Shown: positions 13,007 through 24,904, numbered from the stretch's first letter. The stretch is DNA of 64,000 nucleotides from Beta vulgaris subsp. vulgaris (GCF_026745355.1 NC_079202.1:38218543-38282542), one strand, 5' to 3'. Program-made: numbers and translations. Notes: generated from the letters alone by a model not told the origin.

Positions 13007-14834
13007 CTAGTTGTTAGTTGAAGGAACCCCATCTTTCGTGGGTTCCTGTTCTTGACTAGGATTTGTTTTGACAACCCATTTTTTCTTACTTATTGTCACA
13101 TTTTTCCCAATCATCTCAGATTTTATTGACATTGATTTATGTAATGACCTACCTTGCCACAATACATACAGAATTATCACTAGGTAGATCAACATATTTC
13201 TTTGTCTTGTTCCTTTTCTTGTAGTTTTTAAAACCAAGACCTTCCTTCCTTTTGGTCTGTGGTTTCTCAATCCACTTAGGAACTTTCATGATTTTGCCTC
13301 TGTTCCTTGCGACAACCAGTTCCTTTTTAAGATTACAGATCTGTTCCTTTAAAATATTTTTCTCTTTATTTATTTTTTCAATCTCAGATCTGTATCCTTT
13401 CAAAGGGGTTGATCTTATATCAAAGGAACTCAGAACAGGGACAAATTCCTTCAAGTGTGAAATCTCTAAATTAATTAGATAATTTTCATTTTTCAAACTT
13501 CATAAATTCTTTGATTTTTAAGTTTTTATCAAAAAATCAAAAATCTGTTTCGAACATTGTTCTCATTTTCTTAAGCCATTCTATGTGTTCCTTGCAAACT
13601 TTAAGGCTTGTTCCGTTTGTTCACGTTTTTCACGTTCATCTCTACATTCAAGAATTGCATCATAAAGAAGATCATATATTTCAGTCCTAGTTTTACCATC
13701 TAGTTCTGACTCAAGTCCATGTTGACTTACCTCAATTTTTCTTCATCTTCTTTTTCGTCAGTGTTTGCCATGAGGCAAAGGTTTGCTGTTTCTTCAGTTG
13801 GTTGTTCCTCTTCTTCTTCCGTCTCTGAATCTCCCCAAGCAGCTATCATAGCTTTGCGCACATTTGCCTTAGAGAAAGGTGCTTTTGATTCTTTGTTCCT
13901 TTCAGCAAAGCGTTCCTTGTTCCTTTCTTTGGTTTTGTCATTTTCCCAAAGAGGACATTCTTTGATGAAGTGATCTGATTATCCACATTTATGACAAGCA
14001 GCTTTGTTAGAAAATTTCTTAGTTTTACCTTTGAAGTTTCCATTCTTCATGTTCCTGTACATCTTTCGAAATTTTCGAACCATGAGGGCTGCTTCTTCTT
14101 CTTCAGAGTCCGAATCATCTTCATCATCTGCTTTGAGAGCAATTGATTTTGATTTGGAGCTTTCACCATATTCAGTATCAAGGTGAAGCTCATGAGTCAT
14201 AAGTGACCCTGCCAGCTGTTCTAAGTTGAACTTAGTGAAGTCTTTTGTTTCTTGAAGAGCAGTGACTTTAGCCATCCATCTGTCCTTAGGAAGACTCCTA
14301 AGAACCTTTCGAACCTGTTCCTCAGATGAAATAAACTTTCCAAGAGAAGCCAACTCATTTATAATGTTAGTAAAACGAGTAAACATGTCTCGGATGCTTT
14401 CTTTGGATTTCATGCAGAACAGTTCATATTGATTCATAAGTAAAATTAATATTTTCGATCTTTTAACTTCATTAGTTCCTTCGTGGGTTACTTCTAGTAA
14501 ATCCCATATTTGCTTTGCGGATTTGCATCCCATGATCCTATTATGTTCATGGGGTCCAAGTCCACAATGCAATAGTTTAATAGCCATGGCATTTACTTCC
14601 ATTTTTTCAAAATCAGATTTTGTCATAATCAGAGAGGGGTTTAAGAGTTACCTCATTTTTGTCATTTGTAGTTGTGACTTCGAAATCACCAACTTCAATG
14701 ACTCTCCATACCTGATAGTTTTCAGCCTTGATGAATATCTCCATGCGGTTCTTCCAATAGTTGTAGTACTTCCCATTGAACATAGGAGGCCTTTGAGTGG
14801 AATAACCTTCTTCAAGTTTCTCGGTGGTATTCAT
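13007..14834 (-). pseudogene. gag of Sirevirus-like copy 1, frameshifted
   Basis: Starts at 14834 with MNTTEKLEEGYSTQRPPMF, about 60 codons after the PBS. Contains a UBN2/DUF4219-type gag region (NGKYYNYWKNRMEIFI, IWDLLEVTHEGTNEVKRSK, LRSLPKDRWMAKVTALQETK), a Glu-rich stretch and the first half of a zinc knuckle (CHKCG). The second half of that knuckle is preceded by an in-frame TAA at 13979-13981. An extra A near 14620 breaks the frame early in the gene. A Lys-rich C-terminal part ends at 13007. The second zinc knuckle is disrupted by a frame change near 13160. Confidence 0.88.
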
Positions 14835-14883
14835 TGTTCCTTGGATCTTTTCTCAATAGGGTTTCCTATCTTACGTGAGTTCT

Positions 14884-14897
14884 GCTCTGATACCAAT
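14884..14897 (-). promoter_or_regulatory. Primer binding site, initiator-Met tRNA type
   Basis: On the minus strand ATTGGTATCAGAGC directly follows the 5' LTR; TGGTATCAGAGC is the common plant copia PBS complementary to the 3' end of initiator-Met tRNA. Confidence 0.93.
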
Positions 14898-16249
14898 TGT
14901 TATTTCCCTAGGAACACTACAAGAGGGGGGGTAATTGTAGGTGTAGAAATAAACGTAACTTTTTGCGGAAATTAAAACTTAAACGAATAAACAAGCTAAG
15001 GAACACAAGGGATTTTTACGAGGAAAAACTTCTTGGGCCCAACAAGAAGAAACAACCTCGACCACTAGGGATTTTAAACTCAACACTTTCACTAATTAGG
15101 CCAAACAACTTTGTTACAACCTAATTCTAACTCGAGCCACACCTTGAGTTCCTAAACTCAAGTTCCTGAACCACTGTTCCCTTAACAGCAGTTCCTCTCA
15201 ACTTCACTCGAAGTTTTCTACACATACAAGCTTCACTCAAAGCCTTCTCTTACAGAACTTCACTCAAAGTTCCCTTACCCCAAAAACCAAAATACAATTG
15301 ATCGAAATAAGCTTAGTGGAATTAGAGTAAGAAGGCAAAGAACAAATGGCTATTATGAGAGAATGAAGGCACTGACACTTAATAAGTTAAACTCACTTAA
15401 TTACTTAGTCAGACACATTTGGAACTTATCTAGACTTCTATATTTATAGTGTTAATCATGAAGAACGTGGGATTAATAGAGTACATGTTTAAGTCCATTA
15501 CCCATGATGTTCCTTCCCCTAAGGAACACGTTTCATCATATGTCCCATGATCCCATGAACTATAAATGAACGTGGATATATTAGCCATTACTCCTAAGTA
15601 ATAGGAGTTCCTTGAGCTTATCCGAAAATCAGTTTTATAAAACTCTTTTTATCTTTAAACTGAATTTTAATCTTTAAGAAAATAATATCTTTAAATAAAA
15701 TCTTTCTAAAACCGGATATTTATTTTCTTATTTTCCGAAAAATAAAATCTTTTTCAAAACAGATTTTCTTTTTAAAACTGATTTTATCATTTGAAATTAA
15801 AGATAAACTAATTTCCTATAATTTAGGCATGACTTACTCAATATATTTTAACCGTTATATGTTGACGCCTAAGTCTAGTTCCTTTTATTACTAAGTTCCT
15901 TTAACATATTCGTTAGTGCCACTTAGTTTGTTCCTTACAAAGGAACAAACTCTCATTCTCAAATAACTGCCACGTTCCTTACCATTCTTTCTTTGTTCCT
16001 TTACATTGGAACTAGAAAATAAAACGCCTAGCTTCTATTCTTCTTGATCCAATGCTTGCTCCAGTATCAACTAGAAACTTCTTTACTTAGCCTTTGAAAT
16101 CCTTCTTGACTTCTTCTTGACTTCTCTTGACTTCGTATTTCCCAGTTCTTTCATTGATACCTTAAACACCATACACTTAAATAACTCATTAGTTCACTAC
16201 TTAGTTTGTATCTTTGTTTCTTTGTCATCATCAAAACTAGGGTTCAACA
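14898..16249 (-). repeat. 5' LTR of Sirevirus-like copy 1
   Basis: 1352 bp, closely similar to 5579-6915 but with many one- or few-base indels, which outnumber or equal substitutions in the first 350 bases by eye. Confidence 0.93.
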
Positions 16250-16793
16250 CCAAGGAACGTGACTCTTCGAAGATTCATGAGCCATGAATTCCAAGTGATA
16301 GAAGGTAATTCGAATTGCTCATGTGGCGAGATTCAAATCTCGCCCTTGGTTGGTTGTTATCAAAACTGTGAAGTTCGCTTCTCACACCACTTCCAGCAGG
16401 TAAGATATACCTCTTTTATTGCAGATTGCGTTTATCCAAGAAACTAGAGTGGCTCCTCGGTTTTCGAAGCTCGGGTCCAGCTATTGTCATTCACTTCCAA
16501 CTGAATTATGATTCAAGTATTAAACAACGCAAGCCTCTATTTCAAGCAGAACCTTAATAGTATCATTTGTTTTAACTTATTTTGGTCTGTAAGAGTAAGT
16601 AAAGCTCAATTTAGTGGTCTTGTGTTTTTGTTGTTTAGCCTAGTTTGTATCCCGTGTTTCAATCAATGCAAATTTTCTCGATGTCAAAAAAAAATTGAAT
16701 AACAAACTACGATAGAAAAATAATATATAACATAATCAAGCTACCAATATAAAATTAACCTTTCATTTAAGCACGACTAAAGTACTAACTAAT

Positions 16794-16965
16794 ACAGATT
16801 ACTTTTCTAAATGGGTTAAAGCCACGTCATTTGCGACCTTATAGGAAAGCTGCAAGTCTTAGAATTTATGATTGAGAACATCATATGAAAATATGAAGTA
16901 TCTTTTGAAGTCATCCATAAAAATGGGACACAATTTAAATGTGATCTTAGATAAACCTTCCAGAA
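16794..16965 (+). pseudogene. Ty3/gypsy integrase fragment
   Basis: Translation gives TDYFSKWVKATSFATL, then after a stop a stretch resembling the next integrase core block ending NGTQFK. The first string is the hallmark of plant Ty3/gypsy integrase around the first catalytic Asp. Only about 170 bases remain, with stops. No LTRs found. Confidence 0.7.
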
Positions 16966-17015
16966 GTAGATGTCCGACCATTTTAATTGATATACAGGGA
17001 TAAATGCATACAAAT

Positions 17016-19460
17016 CCTAGCAATCCAGATCAGTTAGTTTCTGTAGAGAAAGTGGCTGCTCAGGCTTATAAAGATGCTCATGAGAGGAATAATTTTTTTT
17101 TTTTTTTTTGCAGTAGACTGTTAAACTTGATTGGCTTGAGTACGGTGATGAAAACTCTAGGTTGTTTTACAGAGCATTAAGCATAGGAGGAGACACAACA
17201 GTATTCACACTATTTAGGATCAACATGGAAATTGGATGCACTCTAAGGAGGAGGCCCCGTAAGCCTTTACTGAGTTATATTCTTCTCTATTTGGCACCAC
17301 TATGGAACAAAGGCTAGCCGTCAATCCTACTATCATGGATAGGGGAGCTAGACTCACCGATGCTCACATGCAGATGCTTTATTTCTTGCCAATGCACTAT
17401 TAATGATGTTAATAGAGTTTTAAATGCCATCCCTAATAACAAAGCTCCAGGATTGAATGGCTATAATAGTCATTTATTCAAGTGGGCTTGGCCTATTATT
17501 CAACATGATGTTCATGCAACCATAATGGATTTTTTCACCACTTGAAAAATCTAAAAGAAGTCAGTGTTACCTATATCACTATTGTTCCTAAGGTGCATGT
17601 GCCAGCTTCAGTTGCGTACTTCAAGCCTATTGCCTACTACTCTACTATCTATAAATATATCTCAAAAACTCCTTTGTGATAGACTAAATAAAATTCTTCC
17701 AAATATTGTGTCTCAAAACCAGGGTGCATTTGTTTTAGGCAGAGCTATTTCGCATAATGTGCTCATTTGCCTAAGATGTATAAGCATGACAATGCTCCCA
17801 CTTGTTGTGTGATGAAACTTGATCTTAGGAAGGCTTATGACACCGTGGAATGAGATTTCATATAAGAAGTTATGACTGAATTAGGCTTCCCTCCCTTTTT
17901 CATCCAGCTTATAATGACTTGCCTCTCTAAAACAAGATACTCTATTTTGATCAATGGTGTCCTACTGATCTGATTCAACCTTAGAGAGGGCTTATCAATG
18001 AAGTACTTCTCCACGTGCATGACAACAGTAAGTGATCACCACCAGTTAAAATTCATACTAGTTGTAGATACTTAAAACTTAATCACATTTGCTTTGTTGT
18101 ATGACCCTTGATGTTGCAAAGGTGGTGAGGTGCCAGAAGTTCAGGCAATGATCAATGCTTTTTACTTGTCCTCTAACACTACTGGACTGCAAGTAAATCC
18201 TTCTAAGGCTTCCATTTATTGTTGTGGTATAGTTGACTCTATAAAGGAAGCTATTGGCAATATCTCTGGTTTCACTTGTGGTGACTGACCATTTAGATAT
18301 TTTGGGGTACCCATCAAAACAAGGAAGATTAAAACAGGTGAATGTGAGCAATTATTGGTGGATAAAATGGTTGCTAAATTCGAAATTTAGAGCACTAGGC
18401 ATCTCTCTTTTGCTGGGAGAATGCCAATAGTAAACTTTGTGCTCATGAGTATCAGTATCAATTGGAACCAAATCTTTATTCTTCTCAAGAAAGTCATAAA
18501 AAGGATCAATGTTGTTTGCAGGGTTTACTTATGGTATGACACTTATAATGATAGCAGACCAAGCCCTATTCCTTGAGATAGTCTATGGCATCCTAACAGA
18601 CCGATAGACTTGAATTTTGTTCCTACATGGCCCAATCGATTTGATCAGGCACTCGCCACACATCTTCATTGTTCAATTCTTTGACAACATGCAAAAAACA
18701 TTGTTCAACTCTTTGACAACATGAAAAAACCAAGAGCCCTGCCCTCCTTCTCTATCTATATCTATCCAAGAGATGAAAGGGTGGAGGCCTTTGGTGTCCC
18801 CTCCAGTTAAGAATTCTCGAACAAGATTTGATAAATGCTAGTCAACAAATTGAGATTCATTTATCAACTGATTTTTTTTCTTCCATTTTAACTCATTTAA
18901 TAATTCTATTAGTTGCTTTAATAGGTGCAATTGCCAATATAAGACCCAGGGTGACCTAAGTTTTTGGAACCTAGCTCTCTGGAATCGGGCTGCTATAGGT
19001 AAGATGACTTGGGAAATAGCTCAAAAACAAGACAACATGTGGGTGGGATAGGTTCTTTCTATCTATATCAAGTCCAAGAATTTTCTAGACTATAGACATC
19101 CAACCAAGACCAACTGGGCTATGAAGTATATTTGTAAAGCCAAGGAGGCTTGCTCTACTACTTTTCACTCCACTGTATGGCTCACTAGCAGTAATTTCTC
19201 TATTGCAGACACTTATAAGCTTCTTTGTGAGACAAGAGACAAAGTAAGATGGCACGAATATGTGTAGAACAGATACTCAGTTCCTAAACATAGAATCATT
19301 TTATGGCTTGCTTTAGAAGATAAATTAAAGACAAAAGCTAGACTATACAAATATCACATATGTGACAATACTCTTCGTCCCATCTGTGGGCAGACTGCTG
19401 ATGAGACAAGCTTCCATTTATTCTTTGAGTGTGACTTTAGTCATGCTTGCTACAAAGATA
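17016..19460 (+). pseudogene. Decayed L1-type LINE reverse transcriptase and zf-RVT, truncated both ends
   Basis: Plus-strand reading in shifting frames. Linker and reverse transcriptase motifs: LDWLEYGDENSRLFYRAL near 17130, NNKAPGLNGYNSHLFKWAW near 17440, KLDLRKAYDTVEW near 17820, FPPFFIQLIMTCL near 17890. The YADD-box region near 18090 reads CFVV followed by a stop, so the catalytic Asp pair is lost. Further on come the FGVPIKTRKIK, FAGRMPIVNFVL and WNLALWNRAAIGKM blocks and a zf-RVT domain ending HLFFECDFSHACYKDM at 19460. No endonuclease remains upstream. A run of 17 T interrupts it at 17093-17109. The right end is cut by the Tork-like LTR. Confidence 0.82.
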
Positions 19461-20007
19461 TGTAAGATGTAAATCTGCAGAAATCAAATAGCTTAAACCT
19501 GAATAACAAGAACGAGTTGCGCCGTGGTAGATGGCTAATGCCTTGGAAATGAATTTCGCCACCATCGGTGCGGATTCACGATGACGTTCATCCCTAAAGG
19601 TTCACACAACTATCTCTGACTCCGTGCACCCGGATCAAAAGATTGGTATTTCTCGAGAACTGCTCAAATCTCAGAGAGAATAGGTAGGCTTATGTTTTAG
19701 GGTTTTATTGAAAAGAATAATGAATAACTCGATTTTGGGGTGAGGTATTTATATAAAACATAAAAAAGGAGTCCCACAAATCTCGAAAACCGAAACCCGC
19801 TGGAAAAGAATATCCGCCCAATCGGCCGGACAAGCCCGCAAGGAAATTATTAGGCGAAGAAAGAAACATCGTCTCGCCCGAACCATTGTTTGATCAGGCG
19901 AGCAAACCTGGCTGAAGACTCGTCTCGCCCGGGCGGGGGGAGCACCCTCACCCGGTCGGGCGTAACGAATCAGGTCCGAATTCGTGTTCACTTGGATTTA
20001 TCCAACA
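19461..20007 (-). repeat. 3' LTR of the Tork-like element
   Basis: 547 bp, TG...CA, with a GC-rich inner part around 19790-19970. On the minus strand a short purine tract (TAGGGGAT) abuts it at 20008-20015 as PPT. Confidence 0.85.
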
Positions 20008-20608
20008 ATCCCCTACAAACGCGAAGTTAGGAAAAACAAGAAATGAGCAGCAAAGAGGAAGTTTAATACTTACATATTAGTGTCCAAGGATTGAACTAAC
20101 ATGTTAGTGAGATGGGTGTACCGTCACCTACAAGTATCCTAAGATTGAACTTGCAAGAGAGAGGAGGGATCCGATAGCACGTATCTTACTTTCAAGGCTT
20201 GAGTAAATATCGTGTTATCCATGAACTCTCCCATGAACAACATACAACATAGTTAAACATACAATTCATTTTACGTCCAAGACAAATCACATGTCTTTCA
20301 AATTTGTTGTGAACATTGTACAGTTCAACAATCCTCGCCACCACCTTTGGATTACAAAGAGTGCTCTAGAATGCCTACAAGAACGACATTCGGCAGAAGG
20401 AGGCCATACCTTCACACTCATCCATGATGTTCTATTACATCCAAATAATTTGAATCAGCCAAAGGTCATGGACACCAATTCTCAAAATATACACATGCAA
20501 CCTGTTCAACAAGACCCACTCAAATTAGAGTAGAGAGTATATTAATGAGAAATCATAAACAAGTTGAGTATAAATTTCAAGAATATAATAACCTACAAAG
20601 GTTTCAAA

Positions 20609-22013
20609 CCCATTCCTCCTGAAATTCTAATACTAACTTCCTACTCAATCCTTTCGTAAAAGGATCACCCAAATTCCTCTCTGTTCTCATAAACTCTAGA
20701 GAGATGCCACCATTCACAATAAATTACCTCACAGACTCATATCTTACTCGAATGTGCCTTTTCTTGCCATAATAAATACTATTGTTGGTAACCCTATCGC
20801 AGCTTGTGAATCACAACGAACTGACACAGAGTGAGCTAGTCTCCCCCACAAAGGAATGTCTGCCAAAAGGTTCCTGAACAAATCAGCCTCTTGAGTAGCA
20901 AGATCCAAGGCAATGAACTCAGCTTCCATAGTAGATCGAGCCGTACATGTCTACTTTGCAGACTTCCATGAGACTGCACTTCCATTCAGGGTGAACACAT
21001 ACCCACTGGTAGAACTCACCTCATCACTGTCACCATGGTTCCTCTTAAATATCTCAAGGGTCTTTTAAGAGCTTTTTAGTGATCCAAACCGAGATTATGA
21101 GTGTATCTGTTGAGCCTACTCACTGCATAAGCAATGTCAGGACGAGTGTAGTTCATCAAAAACATCAACCTACCTATAACCTTCGCATACTTACTTTGTG
21201 ACACAACATCACTATTATTCTTTAGTAATTGAACACTAGAATCATAGGGAGTCCTGACTGGAGGATCATCAAAACAGTCAAATTTCTTTAACACTTTCTC
21301 CACATAATGAGATTAGGACAGTGAATAACCCTTAGGAGTTATAACAACTTTTACCCCTAATATCACATCGGCTTCACCCAAGTCCTTTATCTCAAACTTA
21401 GAAGAGAAGAATCTCTTAGTTTCCTCTATGGAATCAAGACTTGCACTAAACAGAAGCTTACCGTCAATATATAAGCATATGATTATGCAACCAGAGCCCA
21501 TATCTTTTGAGTACACACATGCATCTGAAACATTCACATCAAATCCAAAACTAATGATAGTCTTGTAGAATTTTTCATACCATTGTTTTTGGGGCCTGCT
21601 TGAGGCCTAGAGAAACTTCTTCATCCTACACACCTTTTGCTCCATCCGTGGTACTGCACAACCAGGAGGTTGTTCCAGATATATTTCTTCATTGAGATCT
21701 ATGTTTAGGAAGGTTGTCTTCACATCCATCTGATGCACAAATAGCTTAAATTAAAGAAACTAAAACACGAATGGTAGCAATTTTAGTCACAGGTGAATAA
21801 GTATAGAAATAATCCACTCCAAACTTTTGAGTGAATCCTCTAATGACCAGTCTTGCCTTAAATCGTTCCACGGTTCCATCAATTTTCAACTTCCTCTTGA
21901 AAATCCATTTTGCAGCTAATCGACTTGTTCCCTTTAAGCAGGTTTACAAGTTCCCAAGTGTTGTTCTCCATGATGGAATCCAACTCATTGTTGACTACTT
22001 CCCTCCAGAATCT
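20609..22013 (-). pseudogene. Reverse transcriptase/RNase H of the Tork-like element
   Basis: Minus strand, several frames. Visible blocks: WREVVNNELDSIMENNTWEL just left of the CACTA-like insertion, VHQMDVKTTFLN near 21740, LYIDGKLLFSASLDSIEETK near 21470, FEIKDLGEADVILGVKV, then MFLMNYTRPDIAYAVSRLNR and MEAEFIALDLATQEADLFRN. The expected YxDD box reads YIDG, so the second catalytic Asp is Gly. The C-terminus ends near 20609 with NLGDPFTKGLSRKLV. Stops lie between blocks. Confidence 0.85.
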
Positions 22014-22016
22014 AGC

Positions 22017-23780
22017 CACAACAAGAATCCGCGTATTTACCGTCCGATTTTACCGTCCGCGTATAAAACAAACTGTAATTTTGAATTTACCGTCCACTTT
22101 TATTCCGCCGCTAATTACCGTCCGTTTCCATTTAATTACCGTCCGCCTAGTTGTGCGGACGCCAATTACCGTCCGTTTTACAAGTTTACCCTCTTACCTG
22201 GCGGACGGTATTCAATGGTCGTACAAAAAAGTCACGACCCACCTCACTTATCCTTTGGTTCTCTCTTTTTATTTCTTATTACTCCGTCTCTCTCTCATCA
22301 GTTCATACCCTCTTCTCTCTCCTCTCTCCTCTCTCCTCTCCCACGTTTCCCTCTTCTCTCTCCTCTCTCCTCTCACACGTTTCCCTCTTCTCTCATGTTT
22401 CTCTCTTCTCTCTCCTCTCTAATTGAGTCCTCACCGGCCGCCATGAGATCATCAGGTGAGTTTTTTTTTTGTGTTTTCGGTGGGTGGATTAACGGATCTG
22501 GGTTTCGGTTGGTGGGTTTCGTGGTTCGGGTGTTTGGTCTCGGGGTATGGGTTTGGGTTTCTGGGATCTGGGTTATGGGGTTAGGGTTTATGTGCTCTGG
22601 GTGGGGTTATGGGGTTAGGGTTTATGTGCTCTGGGTGGGGTTATGGGTTGCGGGATGGTGGGTTTCGGGGTTTGTCTTAGGGGTTATATTTTCAGGGGTT
22701 TTCTTGGTGGTTTTTTGGGTTAATCATGGGGTTTTTAGGGTTAAGTTCTTGGGGTTTTTTGGAGTTTTTTGGGGTTAATTTGGGATAATCAATTTAATTT
22801 AATTTCTTGCGGGTTTTGGATAATCAATTTAATTTTTTATAATGTTTGATTTTCTGAATTATTGTTCGAAAATTATTATTCTTGCGGGTTTTTGGATTTT
22901 TTCATAATTTCTTGCGGGTTTTTTATAATTTCTTGCGGGTTTTTGGATTTTTTTTATAATTTCTTGCGGGTTTTTTATAATTTCTTGCGGGTTTTTGGAT
23001 TTTTTTTGGTAGATAAAGGTGTAGATTGCGGCGGTGGCTCGGTGCGGTAACTCACGGGGTGGCTCAGTACGGTGGTTCAGTGGCTCGGTGCGGTTGTTTG
23101 GTATGGTGGTTCAATGTTTATCCAGTTTGTAATGTTCGTTAAGCTCGGCGCGGTTGTTCGGCATGGTGGTTCAATATTTTTCCAGATCTGAGTTTATGAA
23201 ACTTGTTAGAATTTTGTTCTAAATTTTTCTAGTATTAGGTATTAGATGTATTATGTATTAGATTTTAATTAGGATGTAATTATAGTATATTATTTTAGTA
23301 TTAGATTGATTGTAATTATCTTTTTTTAATAAAATCCTCATTTTCATTACTTTATTATTGTGTGAATGAAGAAAAAGATTTTTTTTTTACTTGGAACAAT
23401 AATTGAAAGCTATAATGAATAAAATTAAAATAATAAAGTTGTATACAAAAAATAAAGAAAACTGAATAAAAGTAACATGGAGTACAACTGTATGTTATCA
23501 ATAAGTGGTAAAAGTAATAAAGTTGTACCTGTATACACTTTTGAATTTTGAAAATTGCAGTAGAAAGGACAGATAGTTGCGTCTGTCTCATAGGTTTTAT
23601 CGTCTGGCTATAACGGACGGTAATTACCGTCTGACTAAAACGGTATTTGGAGAATTAGCGACCAGGAGTTTTGCGTCAGCCCTTTAGCGTCCGTCTGCGG
23701 ACGCTAATCGCTTTAGCGTCCAATCCCGCGTTTTTAGCGTCTGATTTTGGCGGACGGAAATGAGTGATATTCTTGTTGTG
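22017..23780. mobile_element. Non-autonomous CACTA-like transposon (element C)
   Basis: 1764 bp with perfect 12-bp inverted termini CACAACAAGAAT/ATTCTTGTTGTG and the 3-bp duplication AGC at 22014-22016 and 23781-23783, in the linker/RT of the Tork-like element. CACTA elements make 3-bp TSDs and often start CACTACAAGAA; the fourth base here is A. Subterminal repeats are dense: ACCGTCCG on the left (22040-22210) and GCGGACG/TTAGCGTCC on the right (23600-23760). No transposase. The interior has a CT-rich stretch, an ATG followed by a GTGAG donor-like site (22442-22460) and GT-rich tandem repeats, resembling a copied gene 5' end. Confidence 0.82.
22577..23190. repeat. Tandem repeats inside CACTA-like element C
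   Basis: Three blocks: two copies of a ~34-bp unit (GGGGTTAGGGTTTATGTGCT...) at about 22577-22645; TTTCTTGCGGGTTTTT units alternating with TTTTTATAA or TTTTTGGAT at about 22880-23010; and two ~40-bp copies of GCGGTTGTTYGGYATGGTGG... at about 23093-23180. Confidence 0.75.
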
Positions 23781-23783
23781 AGC

Positions 23784-24850
23784 ATCAATGAAACTCATGG
23801 GTTCTCCAAATGTCTTGGGATCCTCATCCACCATAAATGATGACATATCCATGACCTCTGAAGTTTCAAACTCGGACATGAATGCGGTAATAAAGTCTAG
23901 ACCAAAACTTGATTCCACCCTTTTTCTCTTACTTCTTCTAGATTCATCTTACTGACCTACCTTAAAGTAACCAAAGGACCTGCATCACTAGACGGAACCC
24001 CCACAGTGGGAGCATTTTCACTATGTCTAAGTTTCTTCAAAGGAAATACCTCTTCAAAGAATGCAACATATCGAACTTCACACACAGACTTGTCATCCAA
24101 CCTCAAAAATCTATAGGCAGCACTATTTTCAGCATAATCGATGAAATTAGCATCAATCGTCCTGGCACCTATAGTAGTCCTCTTGAACGAAGGCATACCC
24201 ACTTTAGCTAGACACCCTCACACTTTCATGAATTTTAGATTTGGCACAAAATAAACCTCTTTATAGCTCAAATAGAGTCTTGTCTAACTTCTTATGAGAT
24301 ACCCTGTTTAATATATAGTTTGCAGATAGGAAAGCTTGCCACCACATATTGTCATGGAGACCATAACTTAAAAGTATAGCATTCATCATTTCCTTCAGAG
24401 TTTTATTCTTCCTTTTTGCTATACCATTCTATTAAGGGGTATATGGTGCAGAGACCTTGAATAATGCCCTCTTTCTCACACATATCCTTAAGAAAATCAG
24501 ACCCCGTATTCCCCTCGATGGTTAGACCGAAGCCTTTTCATTTTTGGTCGAATTGATTTTCAACTTTTTGCTTTATAAACCAAGAATTTATTTTCAGCCT
24601 TATCCTTAGACTTTAATAGGAAAACTCTATAGTACCTTGAATAATCATCCACAAAGGTAATATAAATATTTCTTACCACCCCAACTTTCAAGATTCTTAA
24701 AGTCTGCCAGATCAATGTGAATTAGTTCTAATAGCTCAAACACTCTATTAGTAAATGGTTTAAATGACTTTCTTACAAATTTTGCCTCAGCACACACTTC
24801 ACATTTATTAAGTCCATCATCAATTGCATCATGAAATAGGTTCATTCATC
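23784..24850 (-). pseudogene. Integrase and linker of the Tork-like element
   Basis: Minus strand. The zinc-domain end and core start are at 24845-24645 (KCEVCAEAKFVRKSFKPF, LELIHIDLADFKNL with the first catalytic Asp). The second catalytic block near 24520 reads LRSNHRGEYG, so Asp appears replaced by Asn. The C-terminal part is at 24202-23957. The linker at 23918-23784 (SSFGLDFITAFMSEFETSEV) is continuous with the reverse transcriptase across the CACTA-like insertion. Confidence 0.82.
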
Positions 24851-24904
24851 GAAGACAATTTATTGAACCAACCCCCACATGACTCAAACGACAATGCCAC
24901 AGAT

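Larger units (their letters stand above)
5579..16249 (-). mobile_element. Complete Sirevirus-like Ty1/copia element, copy 1
   Basis: Two long terminal repeats begin TG and end CA on the same strand, 5579-6915 and 14898-16249. They are flanked by the 5-bp duplication CCAAG at 5574-5578 and 16250-16254. On the minus strand the order is 5' LTR, PBS, gag with zinc knuckle, protease, integrase, reverse transcriptase, RNase H, a further 2.9 kb, PPT and 3' LTR. Long LTRs, an extended gag that in the second copy carries two CCHC knuckles, the initiator-Met PBS and a long region after RNase H point to the Sirevirus (SIRE/Maximus) lineage. Several frames are broken by indels and stops, so the copy is inactive as read. 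Confidence 0.92.
4481..16706 (+). mobile_element. Poly(A)-tailed retroposon with TSD, split by a Sirevirus-like insertion
   Basis: The string ATTGAATAACAAA occurs at 4481-4493 and again at 16694-16706, each preceded by A residues, giving a 13-16 bp target-site duplication. The right copy directly follows a run of A (about 16686-16693), as expected for a poly(A) tail. Without the copia insertion the body is about 1.5 kb (4494-5578 plus 16255-16693). The 5' part is GC-rich and leader-like; a (GA)n tract precedes the insertion. I find no reverse transcriptase. It is therefore a processed pseudogene or an internally deleted, non-autonomous LINE. Protein content not recognised. Confidence 0.7.

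Noticed and set aside
14523..14975. 150-codon plus-strand ORF across gag and LTR of copy 1
   Set aside because: It is the antisense shadow of gag and the PBS/LTR junction.
22040..22210. Regularly repeated ACCGTCCG units, CRISPR-like at first sight
   Set aside because: Spacing is irregular, units are 8 bp, and they lie between inverted termini with a 3-bp TSD; they are transposon subterminal repeats.
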